A stretch of 64,000 nucleotides of DNA from Thermoanaerobacter wiegelii Rt8.B1. Its GTDB lineage: Bacteria; Bacillota; Thermoanaerobacteria; Thermoanaerobacterales; Thermoanaerobacteraceae. Positions 17,611 to 26,126 of the stretch are shown here, one piece after another; the stretch's first letter is position 1; each line of letters opens with the position of its first letter. The notes below the pieces were generated by a model, which saw only the letters and a program-made list of their open reading frames with translations, was not told the DNA's origin and ran no database searches. The DNA lies in contig NC_015958.1 in NCBI RefSeq assembly GCF_000147695.2, positions 784,501 to 848,500 on the forward strand, given 5' to 3'. A program made the position numbers and the translations under genes.

Positions 17611-19314
17611 ATGAAGAAAATACCCTATGGGATGTCCAATTTCAGAGCGATGAGAGAAGAAGGATACCTGTATGTAGATAAAACGATGTATATAGAGAAG
17701 ATAGAGAATCTAAATAGCAAATACCTATTTTTCATAAGGCCGAGGAGATTTGGGAAAAGTCTATTTCTTTCCACATTAGAGAACTACTATGACATAAACA
17801 ATGAAAAAGACTTTGAAAAATTATTTGGCGACTTATATATAGGGAAGAACCCAACAAAACTGAAGAACAGTTATATGATATTCAAGCTGAATTTTTCAGG
17901 CCTAAACACAGAAAACAAAGACAAACTAAAAGAGTCCTTTTTGTTAAGTATGAAAAATTCAATAAATGCTTTATTAGGCAGATACGAGGGTATATTAGAA
18001 AATACGGAAGAAATAAGGAAAAAAATTGACCAAATAACGGATATAAATGCAGTTATAATGACGATTATAAATGAAGTAAAAAAAGTAGGTAAAAAGATTT
18101 ATCTAATAATAGACGAATACGACCATTTTGCCAATGACATAATAGCGATGGGGGATAATGAATTTTACAGAGAGATAGTGAGGGCATCAGGCTTTGTAAG
18201 AGACTTTTATGAGACATTGAAGATAGGGACAGAGAGTGTAATAGACAGGATATTCATAACAGGGATATCGCCAATAATGTTAGACGATTTAACGAGTGGA
18301 TTTAACATAGCGTTAAACGTCACAATGGATTTAAGCTTAAATGAGATGCTGGGATTTACAGAAGAAGAAGTGGTGAAGATATTAGAAGAAGTAGGGATAG
18401 AGGAAAAAGAAAGAGAAAAATCATTAGAAGAATTAAAAGAATTATACGATGGTTATTTATTTAGTGCAGAAGCGGAGAAGAGGATATACAATCCCGACAT
18501 GGTATTGTATTATCTTGACAGCATAGTAAGATACAAAAAACCGCCTAGAAATTTAATAGACGACAATGTAAAGACAGACTATGGCAGGCTAAACAGGCTT
18601 ACAATGAATGAAGAGAACAAGGCATTGCTAGAGAGGATCATAAAAGAGGAAGGGATAGTAGCGGAGATAGTAACAAAATTTTCATTTGACAGGATGTACG
18701 ATGAAGAATACTTTATTTCTCTTCTATTTTATATGGGCTTATTAACAATAAAAGATTACAGGTACAATATCTTAGAACTTGGCATACCTAATTACGTAAT
18801 AAAAACAATGTATTGGGAGTACTTCGGTAGAAAATTAAAGGAAGAAAACAATATAAAATACGAAATGCTGGAAATAGCAAAAGCCATATGGGAAATGGCA
18901 TTTGAAGGAAAAATAAAGAATTTTATAAAATTTATAAGTGAAAAAGTTCTAAAAGTATTATCCAATAGAGATACAATAAAATTTGATGAAAAGTATATAA
19001 AAATAATACTCTTTTCATACTTGACAATGAGTAACATATACAAGCCTATAAGTGAGAAAGAAACAGAGGGAGGTTATATAGATATTTATTTAGAAAAAGA
19101 CATAAGAATACCAGATGTAAAATACGAATGGCTGCTAGAGCTAAAGTATGTAAAGAAAAGTGACGAAAAATATATTGATGAGGTAATAGAAAAAGGGAAA
19201 GAACAATTAAAGAGGTATCGTGAAAGTATGCAATTTAAAGATAAACAAAACTTAAAGAAAGCATTAGTGGTATTTATAGGAAAAGGAGATTACAAAATAT
19301 TTGAAGATCAATGA
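17611..19314 (+). CDS. AAA-ATPase/PDDEXK nuclease-family protein, copy 2
   Basis: 567-residue paralogue of the 11686 gene with the same Walker A-like FIRPRRFGKSLFLS, Walker B-like IIDEYDHFAN and C-terminal GGYIDIYLEKD ... YEWLLELKYVKK. ATG 17611 has AGGAGGGGG seven bases upstream. Residues 1-265 are almost identical to copy 1, then a diverged block of about 45 residues, a second near-identical block (DDNVKTDYGRLNRLTMNEEN and on), then divergence to the end. Such patchwork fits gene conversion between repeated loci. Function is not established for the family. Confidence 0.85.
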   Translation: MKKIPYGMSNFRAMREEGYLYVDKTMYIEKIENLNSKYLFFIRPRRFGKSLFLSTLENYYDINNEKDFEKLFGDLYIGKNPTKLKNSYMIFKLNFSGLNTENKDKLKESFLLSMKNSINALLGRYEGILENTEEIRKKIDQITDINAVIMTIINEVKKVGKKIYLIIDEYDHFANDIIAMGDNEFYREIVRASGFVRDFYETLKIGTESVIDRIFITGISPIMLDDLTSGFNIALNVTMDLSLNEMLGFTEEEVVKILEEVGIEEKEREKSLEELKELYDGYLFSAEAEKRIYNPDMVLYYLDSIVRYKKPPRNLIDDNVKTDYGRLNRLTMNEENKALLERIIKEEGIVAEIVTKFSFDRMYDEEYFISLLFYMGLLTIKDYRYNILELGIPNYVIKTMYWEYFGRKLKEENNIKYEMLEIAKAIWEMAFEGKIKNFIKFISEKVLKVLSNRDTIKFDEKYIKIILFSYLTMSNIYKPISEKETEGGYIDIYLEKDIRIPDVKYEWLLELKYVKKSDEKYIDEVIEKGKEQLKRYRESMQFKDKQNLKKALVVFIGKGDYKIFEDQ

Positions 19315-19481
19315 GAAAGTTATCCAGCATAAAGAAGGAATAATATCAGACTTCAAAGGTTTACTACAATCTTTTTATGGAATATCATTCTATAAAATTA
19401 TAAAAAATTCCTTTGGAAAAGAAGGAAAATGTAAATTTACGTCGAATATATATTATTGTTCACGTTAAATTTTGACATGAT

Positions 19482-19527
19482 CCAATAAAACTTATAAGGC
19501 TGTTTCGGCGCCCATAAGTTTTATTGG
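19482..19527. other. Long perfect hairpin of unknown role
   Basis: CCAATAAAACTTAT (19482-19495) and its exact complement (19514-19527) enclose an 18-nt GC-rich loop. No T-run follows. The 340-base stretch 19315-19654 holds no other recognisable gene; a TATAAT (about 19638) serves the next gene. Confidence 0.6.
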
Positions 19528-19657
19528 TGGTAATAAAGCCTAAAAAAGGGAGGTAGTGCTTTTTAAGTACTTGCGTCCTGAGTGTGAGGTTTTATCTTTT
19601 TCGTGCTTTATTCTATAAGTAAGTAGGTAATAAATGATATAATATAGGTGAGATATG

Positions 19658-20707
19658 ATGGAAACTGATAAAAATAAAAAGAATTTAAATGCCCCTCATG
19701 ATAAAGGCTATAAATACCTACTTTCTCATAAAAAAGTATTTATTGAGCTTTTAAGAAGTTTTGTCAAAAAAGATTGGGTAAATGAAATAGACGAATCTAA
19801 AGTAATACGAATAAACAAATCCTTCATATTACAAGATTTTAAAAATAAAGAGGCTGATTTGGTTTATCAAGTAAAATTGGAGAATAAAGAAGTTTTCTTT
19901 TATATATTGTTGGAATTACAATCAAAAGTTGATTTTCAAATGCCATACAGATTGTTATTGTATATAATTGAAGTGTGGAGAGAAATTCTTAAAGATACGT
20001 CGTTAAATAGACAAAAAAGAAAGGATTACAAATTACCAGCAATTATTCCTATTGTGTTGTATAATGGAATTAATAGATGGACTGCTTGCTTGAGCTTTAA
20101 AGAAACGATAGATTCCTACGAATTGTTTGGAGAAAATATAGTAGATTTTAAATATATTCTTATCGACGTAAATAGGTATAGTGAGGAAGAGCTTTTGCAA
20201 TTATCTAATCTTATAGGTAGTGTATTTCTACTGGATAGAAGGGTAGGCAGAGAAGAGTTAATAGAACGATTAAAAAAATTAACGGATGTGCTGAAAGATA
20301 TATCAGAAGATGAGTTCATATTGTTGAAAAACTGGTTTTTATCAATTGTGTCTAGATTCTTACCTGAAGAAAGGAAAAGAGAGGTTAGAGAAATATTAGA
20401 AGGTAGTAAGGGGGTGGAATTTATGATTTCCAATTTAGAACGTACTCTTAAAGAAGAATTTATTAAAAAGAGTAGGAAAGAAGGAATAAAAGAAGGGTTA
20501 AGAAGAGGCAGAAAGGAAGGTAAAATAGAAGGTAAAATAGAAGGAATACTTGCGGTTTTAATAGAACAACTAAAAGAAAAATTTACGAATGTACCATCTG
20601 AATATATAGAAGCGCTTAAAAAATTAGATGATAATACCTTACTTCTTGTAGCTAAAGATATCTTAAAAATAGAAAAAATAGATGATTTAAAGAAATATTT
20701 GAATTAG
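19658..20707 (+). CDS. rpn: Rpn-family PD-(D/E)XK nuclease
   Basis: Rpn proteins (PDDEXK_2/transposase_31 type) are DNA endonucleases that promote recombination and are toxic when unchecked. The nuclease core is seen early: HDKGYKYLLSHKKVFIELLR, then EADLVYQVKL (Asp) and YILLELQSKVD (Glu-x-Gln). The C-terminal part has a Gly-Lys/Arg-Glu repeat linker (EGIKEGLRRGRKEGKIEG) and a helical tail. About 349 aa from ATG 19658, four to five bases after AGGTGAG (ATG 19655 is closer). It is preceded by a TATAAT. A strong internal ribosome site and ATG at 20423 suggest a second product. Confidence 0.85.
   Translation: METDKNKKNLNAPHDKGYKYLLSHKKVFIELLRSFVKKDWVNEIDESKVIRINKSFILQDFKNKEADLVYQVKLENKEVFFYILLELQSKVDFQMPYRLLLYIIEVWREILKDTSLNRQKRKDYKLPAIIPIVLYNGINRWTACLSFKETIDSYELFGENIVDFKYILIDVNRYSEEELLQLSNLIGSVFLLDRRVGREELIERLKKLTDVLKDISEDEFILLKNWFLSIVSRFLPEERKREVREILEGSKGVEFMISNLERTLKEEFIKKSRKEGIKEGLRRGRKEGKIEGKIEGILAVLIEQLKEKFTNVPSEYIEALKKLDDNTLLLVAKDILKIEKIDDLKKYLN
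20423..20707 (+). CDS. Predicted internal small protein RpnS-like
   Basis: In frame within the rpn gene, GGGGGTGG (20410-20417) lies five bases before ATG 20423 and would give a 94-residue C-terminal protein beginning MISNLERTLKEEF. In E. coli, rpn genes encode a small C-terminal protein from an internal start that blocks the nuclease. The same signal occurs at the same place in the diverged copy at 42181, which argues against chance. Expression is inferred. Confidence 0.5.
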   Translation: MISNLERTLKEEFIKKSRKEGIKEGLRRGRKEGKIEGKIEGILAVLIEQLKEKFTNVPSEYIEALKKLDDNTLLLVAKDILKIEKIDDLKKYLN

Positions 20708-20748
20708 TAGGGTTGTACCAATTATTTTTCTTTTATGAAAAGAAAAGT

Positions 20749-20778
20749 AATTATACGAAATCATAATTTCGTATAATT
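20749..20778. other. Perfect 13-bp hairpin between rpn and ugd
   Basis: AATTATACGAAAT and ATTTCGTATAATT around a 4-nt loop. No immediate U-tract follows; a T-rich run (ATTTTTTTATTTTTG) begins about 18 bases on. Possible terminator for rpn. Confidence 0.5.
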
Positions 20779-20849
20779 GGGATGGGCAGGGGGATTTTTT
20801 TATTTTTGTAGGAATAAATTTTAAAAATTTAATAAAGGAGCGAAAGAAA

Positions 20850-22235
20850 TTGAGCACAAACAAGGGAATGAAAATAGTAATTGTTGGGACGGGTTACGTT
20901 GGTTTAACGACAGCGGTCATGCTTGCTTATATTGGACATAACGTTGTTGGGGTAGATATTGATGAAAAAAAGATAGAACTGCTCAAAAAAGGGAAAAGTC
21001 CAATACATGAGGCTGGTGTAGAAGAGCTATTAGCTAGTTTAAAAAATAATATTACTTTTACTACTGATTTAAAGCCTAATGTTGGCGAAGCAGATATTAT
21101 TATGATTGCCGTTGGTACTCCAGCGAAAGTTAATGGAGAAGCAGATACACATTACGTAGAAGAAGTTGCTCGTACTGTTGCAGAAGGGCTAATAAATGGG
21201 CATACATATACTGTTGTTGTAAAGTCAACTGTGCCAATTGGTACTAATAGGCGTGTTGCTCATGTAATTAAAAAAACACTAGAAGAAAGAAATGTTAAAT
21301 CTACTGTATATATTGCTTCAAATCCTGAATTCTTACGTGAAGGAATGGCGCTTTATGATAGCTTTTATCCAGATAGAATTGTTATTGGTTCAGAAGATCC
21401 AGAAGCTATTGAGATGCTCAGAAGAATGTATAGACCAATTTTAGAACAAACTTTTGACCCACCTCAAGCTATTCCTAGACGTGATGGGTACAGCCTTCCG
21501 CCCCTCATCACAACTGATCCTGTAAGTGCTGAAATGATAAAATATGCTGCCAACGCTTTTCTAGCGCTAAAGATAAGTTTTATAAATGAAATTGCTGGGC
21601 TTTGTGAAAAAGTAGGTGCTGATGTTACAGAAGTTGCTCGTGGTATCGGGTTAGATACACGCATTGGACTCCGTTTTTTAAATGCAGGTATAGGATGGGG
21701 AGGCAACTGTTTTCCAAAAGACACTGCTGCCCTAATTGCTGTAGGTAGAGAATACAACTATGAGATGCCTATTGTGGAAGCAGCACGGAGAGTCAATCAG
21801 ATTCAGAGAGAGCGTACAGTTGAAAAATTACAGTCAGTGTTAAAAGGTGTACGAGGACGTACAATTGCAATTTTAGGTTTATCTTTTAAACCAGGTACTG
21901 ATGATGTAAGAGAATCTCCGGCAATTGATATTATTAGGCTACTCATTGAAAGGGGAGCTTATATCCGTGCCCATGACCCTGTTGCCATAGAAAATGCGCG
22001 TAAAGCTTTCACTACTGAAGAACTTCAAAAAATAACATTTGTAAATGACCCTTATCTGGTAGCAGAAGGGGCAGATGCTGTACTTGTTGCTACGGAATGG
22101 CAGCTTTATCGTCAGCTTGATTTAAAACGCTTAGCCAGTGTGATGTGCACCCCTATATTACTTGATGGGAGAAATATTTACTTGCCTAAAGAAGCAAGAG
22201 AAGCAGGATTTACATACATGGGGGTGGGCAGATGA
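20850..22235 (+). CDS. ugd: UDP-glucose 6-dehydrogenase
   Basis: Makes UDP-glucuronate from UDP-glucose with two NAD+ for surface polysaccharide. 461 aa. N-terminal Rossmann motif VGTGYVGLTTAVMLAYIGHNVVGVDID, central NPEFLREGMALYDSFYPDRIVIG, and the catalytic Cys in GIGWGGNCFPKDTAAL; C-terminal NAD/UDP-binding domain LGLSFKPGTDDVRESPA. TTG at 20850 is chosen because AAAGGAG lies eight bases before it; ATG 20868 has no ribosome site. UDP-ManNAc dehydrogenase is a less likely alternative. It opens the polysaccharide locus and overlaps the next frame by four bases. Confidence 0.9.
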   Translation: MSTNKGMKIVIVGTGYVGLTTAVMLAYIGHNVVGVDIDEKKIELLKKGKSPIHEAGVEELLASLKNNITFTTDLKPNVGEADIIMIAVGTPAKVNGEADTHYVEEVARTVAEGLINGHTYTVVVKSTVPIGTNRRVAHVIKKTLEERNVKSTVYIASNPEFLREGMALYDSFYPDRIVIGSEDPEAIEMLRRMYRPILEQTFDPPQAIPRRDGYSLPPLITTDPVSAEMIKYAANAFLALKISFINEIAGLCEKVGADVTEVARGIGLDTRIGLRFLNAGIGWGGNCFPKDTAALIAVGREYNYEMPIVEAARRVNQIQRERTVEKLQSVLKGVRGRTIAILGLSFKPGTDDVRESPAIDIIRLLIERGAYIRAHDPVAIENARKAFTTEELQKITFVNDPYLVAEGADAVLVATEWQLYRQLDLKRLASVMCTPILLDGRNIYLPKEAREAGFTYMGVGR

Positions 22236-22614
22236 AACACGCTTTAGTTACAGGAGGAGCAGGGTTTATAGGAAGTTATTTGGTGGACAGGTTATTAAAA
22301 GAAGGATGGCAAGTCACTGTGGTTGACAATTTTGACCCATTTTATGACCCAGCTATTAAAAGAAAAAACATTTCTGCTCATTTTGATTCTAAGACATATC
22401 GGCTATTTGAAATAGATATACGAGATATGGAAGCACTTCAAGAAAAATTAACTGATGATTATGATGTAATAGTTCATTTAGCTGCAAAAGCAGGAGTTTG
22501 TCCTTCAATTAAAGATCCTATTGGATATTTAAGAAGTAAATGTGAAAGGAGCGCAAAATCTTCTAGAATTTGCACGGCAGAGAGGGATTAAACACTTTAT
22601 CTTTGCCTCTTTAA
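22232..22614 (+). pseudogene. NAD-dependent sugar epimerase fragment, likely UDP-glucuronate 4-epimerase
   Basis: N-terminal third of an SDR epimerase: [21 protein letters not shown] and VVDNFDPFYDPAIKRKNI, the latter typical of UDP-glucuronate 4-epimerases, which would follow Ugd logically. A frameshift near 22530 moves NVKGAQNLLEFARQRGIKHF into another frame and the match ends at about 22614, before the Ser-Tyr-Lys active site. Not functional. ATG 22232 overlaps the ugd stop. Confidence 0.8.
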
Positions 22615-22618
22615 AAAA

Positions 22619-22770
22619 TTAATATTGGATTGCCCGGAATTTGGACTATTATTATGTACAACAGCAGGTATTTTATCATATATTGGTACAATTTGTGTAA
22701 TGGATAAATTTTTAGGTTATGAGCTTCAACCACTCATAAAAGAGTATTTGTCAAAAGTTAGAGGTGTTTA
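22619..22770 (+). pseudogene. C-terminal remnant of a membrane protein, possibly a flippase
   Basis: An open stretch without a start encodes a hydrophobic helix (FGLLLCTTAGILSYIGTIC) and LGYELQPLIKEYLSK to a stop at 22770. The pattern fits the end of a Wzx/MATE-like polysaccharide exporter, but the piece is too short to be sure. It is joined directly to the broken epimerase. Confidence 0.4.
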
Positions 22771-22773
22771 GAA

Positions 22774-23394
22774 ATGAAACCACAAGTTGATCCAGGTCAT
22801 TATTTCAATAAGTCTTATGATACAAAAGAGCGTTTTATTAGTTATTGGCATCAAATTAATGAAATTATGGAATTAAATCCAAAGAAAGTACTTGAAATCG
22901 GGGTTGGGAATGGCTTTGTTTCCAAGTACCTCAAAGAGAGAGGAGTGAATGTGGTAACATTAGATATTGATGAAAGATTAAAGCCAGATGCAGTGGGAAG
23001 TGTTTTAGATATTCCATTTTCCGAAAGTTCCTTTGATGTAGTTGCGTGTTATGAAGTTTTAGAACACTTACCTTACGAAAATTTTAAGAAAGCCCTTTCT
23101 GAAATATTTCGAGTTTCCAAATCTTATGCAATTTTATCATTACCTGATGCGAGCAGAGTTTATCGTTTGTATGTTCATATTCCAAGAGTTGGAATAATAA
23201 AGAAATTGATTCCTTTGCCGCGATTACGACCGCCCGTTCACAAATTCGACGGAGAACATTATTGGGAAATAGGAAAGGCAGGTTATCCATTGAATAAAAT
23301 AACGAAAGATATTGAAAGTGTAGGATTTAATATTGTAAAAACATATAGAGTGTTTGAGTATCCTTACCATAGATTCTTTGCATTGAAAAAATGA
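22774..23394 (+). CDS. Class I SAM-dependent methyltransferase
   Basis: 206-residue methyltransferase, probably acting on a sugar or glycan in this locus. The SAM-binding motif I is VLEIGVGNGFVSKYLKERG, the acidic motif II is VVTLDIDERL, and a Methyltransf_11-type ACYEVLEHLPYENFKKAL follows. The C-terminal third (PPVHKFDGEHYWEIGKAGYP) resembles family members in surface-polysaccharide clusters. ATG 22774 follows AGAGGTG. Length is normal. The acceptor cannot be told from sequence. Confidence 0.82.
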   Translation: MKPQVDPGHYFNKSYDTKERFISYWHQINEIMELNPKKVLEIGVGNGFVSKYLKERGVNVVTLDIDERLKPDAVGSVLDIPFSESSFDVVACYEVLEHLPYENFKKALSEIFRVSKSYAILSLPDASRVYRLYVHIPRVGIIKKLIPLPRLRPPVHKFDGEHYWEIGKAGYPLNKITKDIESVGFNIVKTYRVFEYPYHRFFALKK

Positions 23395-23435
23395 AATATA
23401 TGTTATAGGATAAAAAATATAAGGTGGGCATATAT

Positions 23436-24662
23436 ATGAAAAAAATCGCGTACGCCATATGGCTTGAATGGCTGAATTCCCCAATTTTAAGGGGGCAAGT
23501 GATCGAAGTTTTAAAAAAGATGGGTAGAAGATGTCCAGATGATAAATTCTATCTGTTTGCGTTTCAACCACTCCATAGGGTCATATTACGCTATCGAGAA
23601 TATTGTATTCTTAGTGAGGAGTTGAAAGATAATAATATAATTTTAATAACGATTCCCTCTTTAGTGCCGCCTAAATTTGACTGGTTCAATGCTAAATGGT
23701 ATATGATTCCAATAATATTTTTGCAAAGTTTTCCAATTCTATTATTATTAACATTTATTAAAAAAATTGACATCCTACACTGCCGTTCATACCCTATAAT
23801 GTTAGCCGCAATAACTATAAAAAAAATTAACAAAAACTTAAAAATCATTTTTGATCCTAGATCTCCTTTCCCTGAAGAGAATATAACTGCGGGTCGATGG
23901 ACAGAGCAATCCTTTACATATAAAATGTGGAAGTACTTAGAAAAGCGATATTTAGAAGAATCGAATGTTACAATAGCAATTGCTAATACTTATGTTAAAC
24001 ATTTTAGAAAAATATCCTCTCAATCAAGTTTTGTAATTGTACCAAATAATGTGGATGTGGCAAAGTTTATACCAGATAACAGAATTCGTGCGAATTTTAG
24101 GTCAAAAATAGGGATAAGTGATGATGAAATAGTATTTACTTATTCTGGAAGTTTAGGTAATCATTGGAATAATCCGAAAGTTTACGCGGAATTTATAATT
24201 AAACTTAGAACACTTAATATAAAACATTGTTTTTTGTTCATAACGCCAGATATAAAAGAATTAAAGTATGTGTTTAACCAGTATGGGATTAAATCAGATG
24301 AATATTTTGCCATTTCTGCAGATTTACCTGATGTTCCCAAATATTTGGCAATGGCTGATTTAGGGTTAAATTTAATGGAAAAAGAGGATATTAGAGTTAG
24401 CATAAAAACAGTAGAATACTTGGCTATTGGATTACCAATTATTACTAATTCAAAAGTGCTTGGTGCAAAGGAGATTATAGAACAATATAATGTTGGATTG
24501 GTAATAGATGATCTTGAGAACATTGATTTAAGAAAAATAGAGAATATTGCGAGTAATAAAGATGAACTTTCATTGAGATGTAGGGAAGTAGCATGTAGGG
24601 TGTTTTCTACTGATAAAATTGCTAAACAATACCTAGAAATATATAATGAAATAATAAGGTGA
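23436..24662 (+). CDS. Glycosyltransferase family 4 (GT-B)
   Basis: 408-residue cytosolic or membrane-associated glycosyltransferase that extends the glycan. Two Rossmann-like halves are visible: LHCRSYPIMLAAITIKKI and FDPRSPFPEENI in the first, and VFTYSGSLGNHWNNPK, then SIKTVEYLAIGLPIITNSKV (GT4 donor-site region with Glu) in the second. ATG 23436 has AAGGTGG eight bases before it; a GTG at 23424 lies inside that ribosome site. Donor and acceptor unknown. Confidence 0.82.
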   Translation: MKKIAYAIWLEWLNSPILRGQVIEVLKKMGRRCPDDKFYLFAFQPLHRVILRYREYCILSEELKDNNIILITIPSLVPPKFDWFNAKWYMIPIIFLQSFPILLLLTFIKKIDILHCRSYPIMLAAITIKKINKNLKIIFDPRSPFPEENITAGRWTEQSFTYKMWKYLEKRYLEESNVTIAIANTYVKHFRKISSQSSFVIVPNNVDVAKFIPDNRIRANFRSKIGISDDEIVFTYSGSLGNHWNNPKVYAEFIIKLRTLNIKHCFLFITPDIKELKYVFNQYGIKSDEYFAISADLPDVPKYLAMADLGLNLMEKEDIRVSIKTVEYLAIGLPIITNSKVLGAKEIIEQYNVGLVIDDLENIDLRKIENIASNKDELSLRCREVACRVFSTDKIAKQYLEIYNEIIR

Positions 24663-24669
24663 TATGCTA

Positions 24670-25290
24670 TGAAAATTAGGAATCCAATAGTATCAACAAT
24701 AATCCTAAATTTTGGATACGGCGTAAGTTCCGAAAAGATAAACCTACTCAAAAAGAGAGAATTCTATATTAAGGATATTAAAGGAGATGACATTAATTTA
24801 GAATAGACTTCATCCGACTAATACCCCTGACGAACTCAAAAATGTGATTTTGTCATTATTACAGTGCCCATGCCCCTCCCTGAGAATAAGACTCCGGATT
24901 TATATGTGAAAGACGCCGCTAGGACGGTTGGAAAATTTTGAAGATGGGCAGTTTGTTATCTTGGAAAGTACCACCTACCCCGGGACTACAGAAGAGGTTT
25001 TAATCTCCATCCTGGAAGAGGAAAGTAATTTGAAAGTCATCTGGGATTTTATGGTAGCTATTCTCCTGAGAGGGTAGATCCTGGGAATAAAAAATACAAA
25101 ATTGAGAACACTCCAAAGGTTGTTTGTGGCTTAATTCCTGAGTTTACAGAGCCTGCATCATTATTATATGGCAGTATCATTGAAAAGGTTGTACCAGTGA
25201 AAGATTGCAGGGCTGCCAAAACTGTTAAAATGGTTGAAAATATCTTCAGGAATGTAAACATTGCCCTTGTTAACGAACGTGCACTAATCT
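24670..25290 (+). pseudogene. Nucleotide-sugar dehydrogenase remnant (WecC/TuaD-like)
   Basis: Recognisable in several frames: LKKREFYIKDIKGDDI, then HPTNTPDELKN, FVIITVPMPLPENKTPDL, EDGQFVILESTTYPGTTEEV, SPERVDPGNKKYKIENTPKV and AAKTVKMVENIFRNVNIALV. These are the successive conserved blocks of UDP-N-acetylhexosamine dehydrogenases. At least three frameshifts or stops and the loss of the C-terminal half make it dead. It runs into a glycosyltransferase fragment at about 25300. Confidence 0.8.
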
Positions 25291-25304
25291 TTGAGAAGAT
25301 CGAG

Positions 25305-25850
25305 GGAGTATATAAGATAATCGCTGTTGATAATAATTCTGAAGTAGAAAGCAGAAACAAGTTGTTGAAATTGATATGGCATCATTTGTAGGTTTATTAG
25401 TAAAAAGAAAGGCCGTTGGGAATATAGGTTTTCCAAAGAAGGAGTTTTTTATTCACCATAATAATGTAGAATATTGTATACACCTTTGTACTATTGGGAA
25501 AATTCTACTCGTAGCTAAAAGTGTTGTAGTTTATAAAGAAGCTGCAAAAGGAGGAGTGAAAAAAGTTTTTTAGGTAGAAGAAGCAAGAGAATAGAATTTA
25601 ATAAATTTTGGCTGTTATACTATAGCATGAGAAATCTTGTTTGGTTAGGAAAGCAGTATTCACACAATAAATTGCTGTTTTATATTCAAATGATAAAGAG
25701 GGTAGTTAGACCTATATTTGGAATCACTATATATGATGACCATTAAGTATAAGCATATAAAATTTGTCTTAAGTGCTTATTTTGATGGATTGAAAGGAAA
25801 ATTTGATAATAAGAAGTCTAAAAGGATTTTATACGGAGAATAAGTTTTAT
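25305..25850 (+). pseudogene. Glycosyltransferase family 2 remnant
   Basis: Pieces of a rhamnosyltransferase-like GT2: IIAVDNNSEVESRNKLLKL (nucleotide-binding start, middle lost), then GLLVKRKAVGNIGFPKKEFF and HHNNVEYC, and the typical C-terminal helices YYSMRNLVWLGKQYS and MIKRVVRPIFGITIYDDH, ending near 25845. Frameshifts and internal loss are evident. It is fused end-on to the dehydrogenase remnant. Confidence 0.75.
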
Positions 25851-26055
25851 TATGCCACATTTTCTGAATATGTTCCTACACCAGATGAGTATAAATTTGA
25901 AGGCAGAGAGGAAAACATACCTAAAATCTATAGAAAAAATAAAGGATTGCTTTGTAAAAAGATACAAAGACTTTGATTATTATTAGACAAGTTATAAAAA
26001 ATGAATCGCAAAAGTTTGTAGAAGATTTGAAGAAAATTTTTGTGAGGGGAGAAAA

Positions 26056-26126
26056 ATGAGCTATCCTAAAATCTACATCATTCTACTAAACTACGTAGGT
26101 AAATTAATCAAGGAATGGTGGGAAAA
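26056..26126 (+). pseudogene. N-terminal scrap of a second GT2
   Basis: ATG 26056 follows GAGGGGA and begins MSYPKIYIILLNY, the usual start of GT2 enzymes, then breaks into unrelated residues within about 15 codons. The bases 25850-26055 are open in pieces only and hold nothing I recognise. Confidence 0.6.

Noticed and set aside
17466-17681. 71-residue frame across the 150-bp repeat
   Set aside because: It runs into the AAA-ATPase gene in another frame and is not conserved in repeat copy 1.
20749-20778. Palindrome resembling lox-type arms (TATACGAA)
   Set aside because: The arms face the wrong way with a 4-base loop and there is no recombinase gene nearby; a hairpin is the simpler reading.
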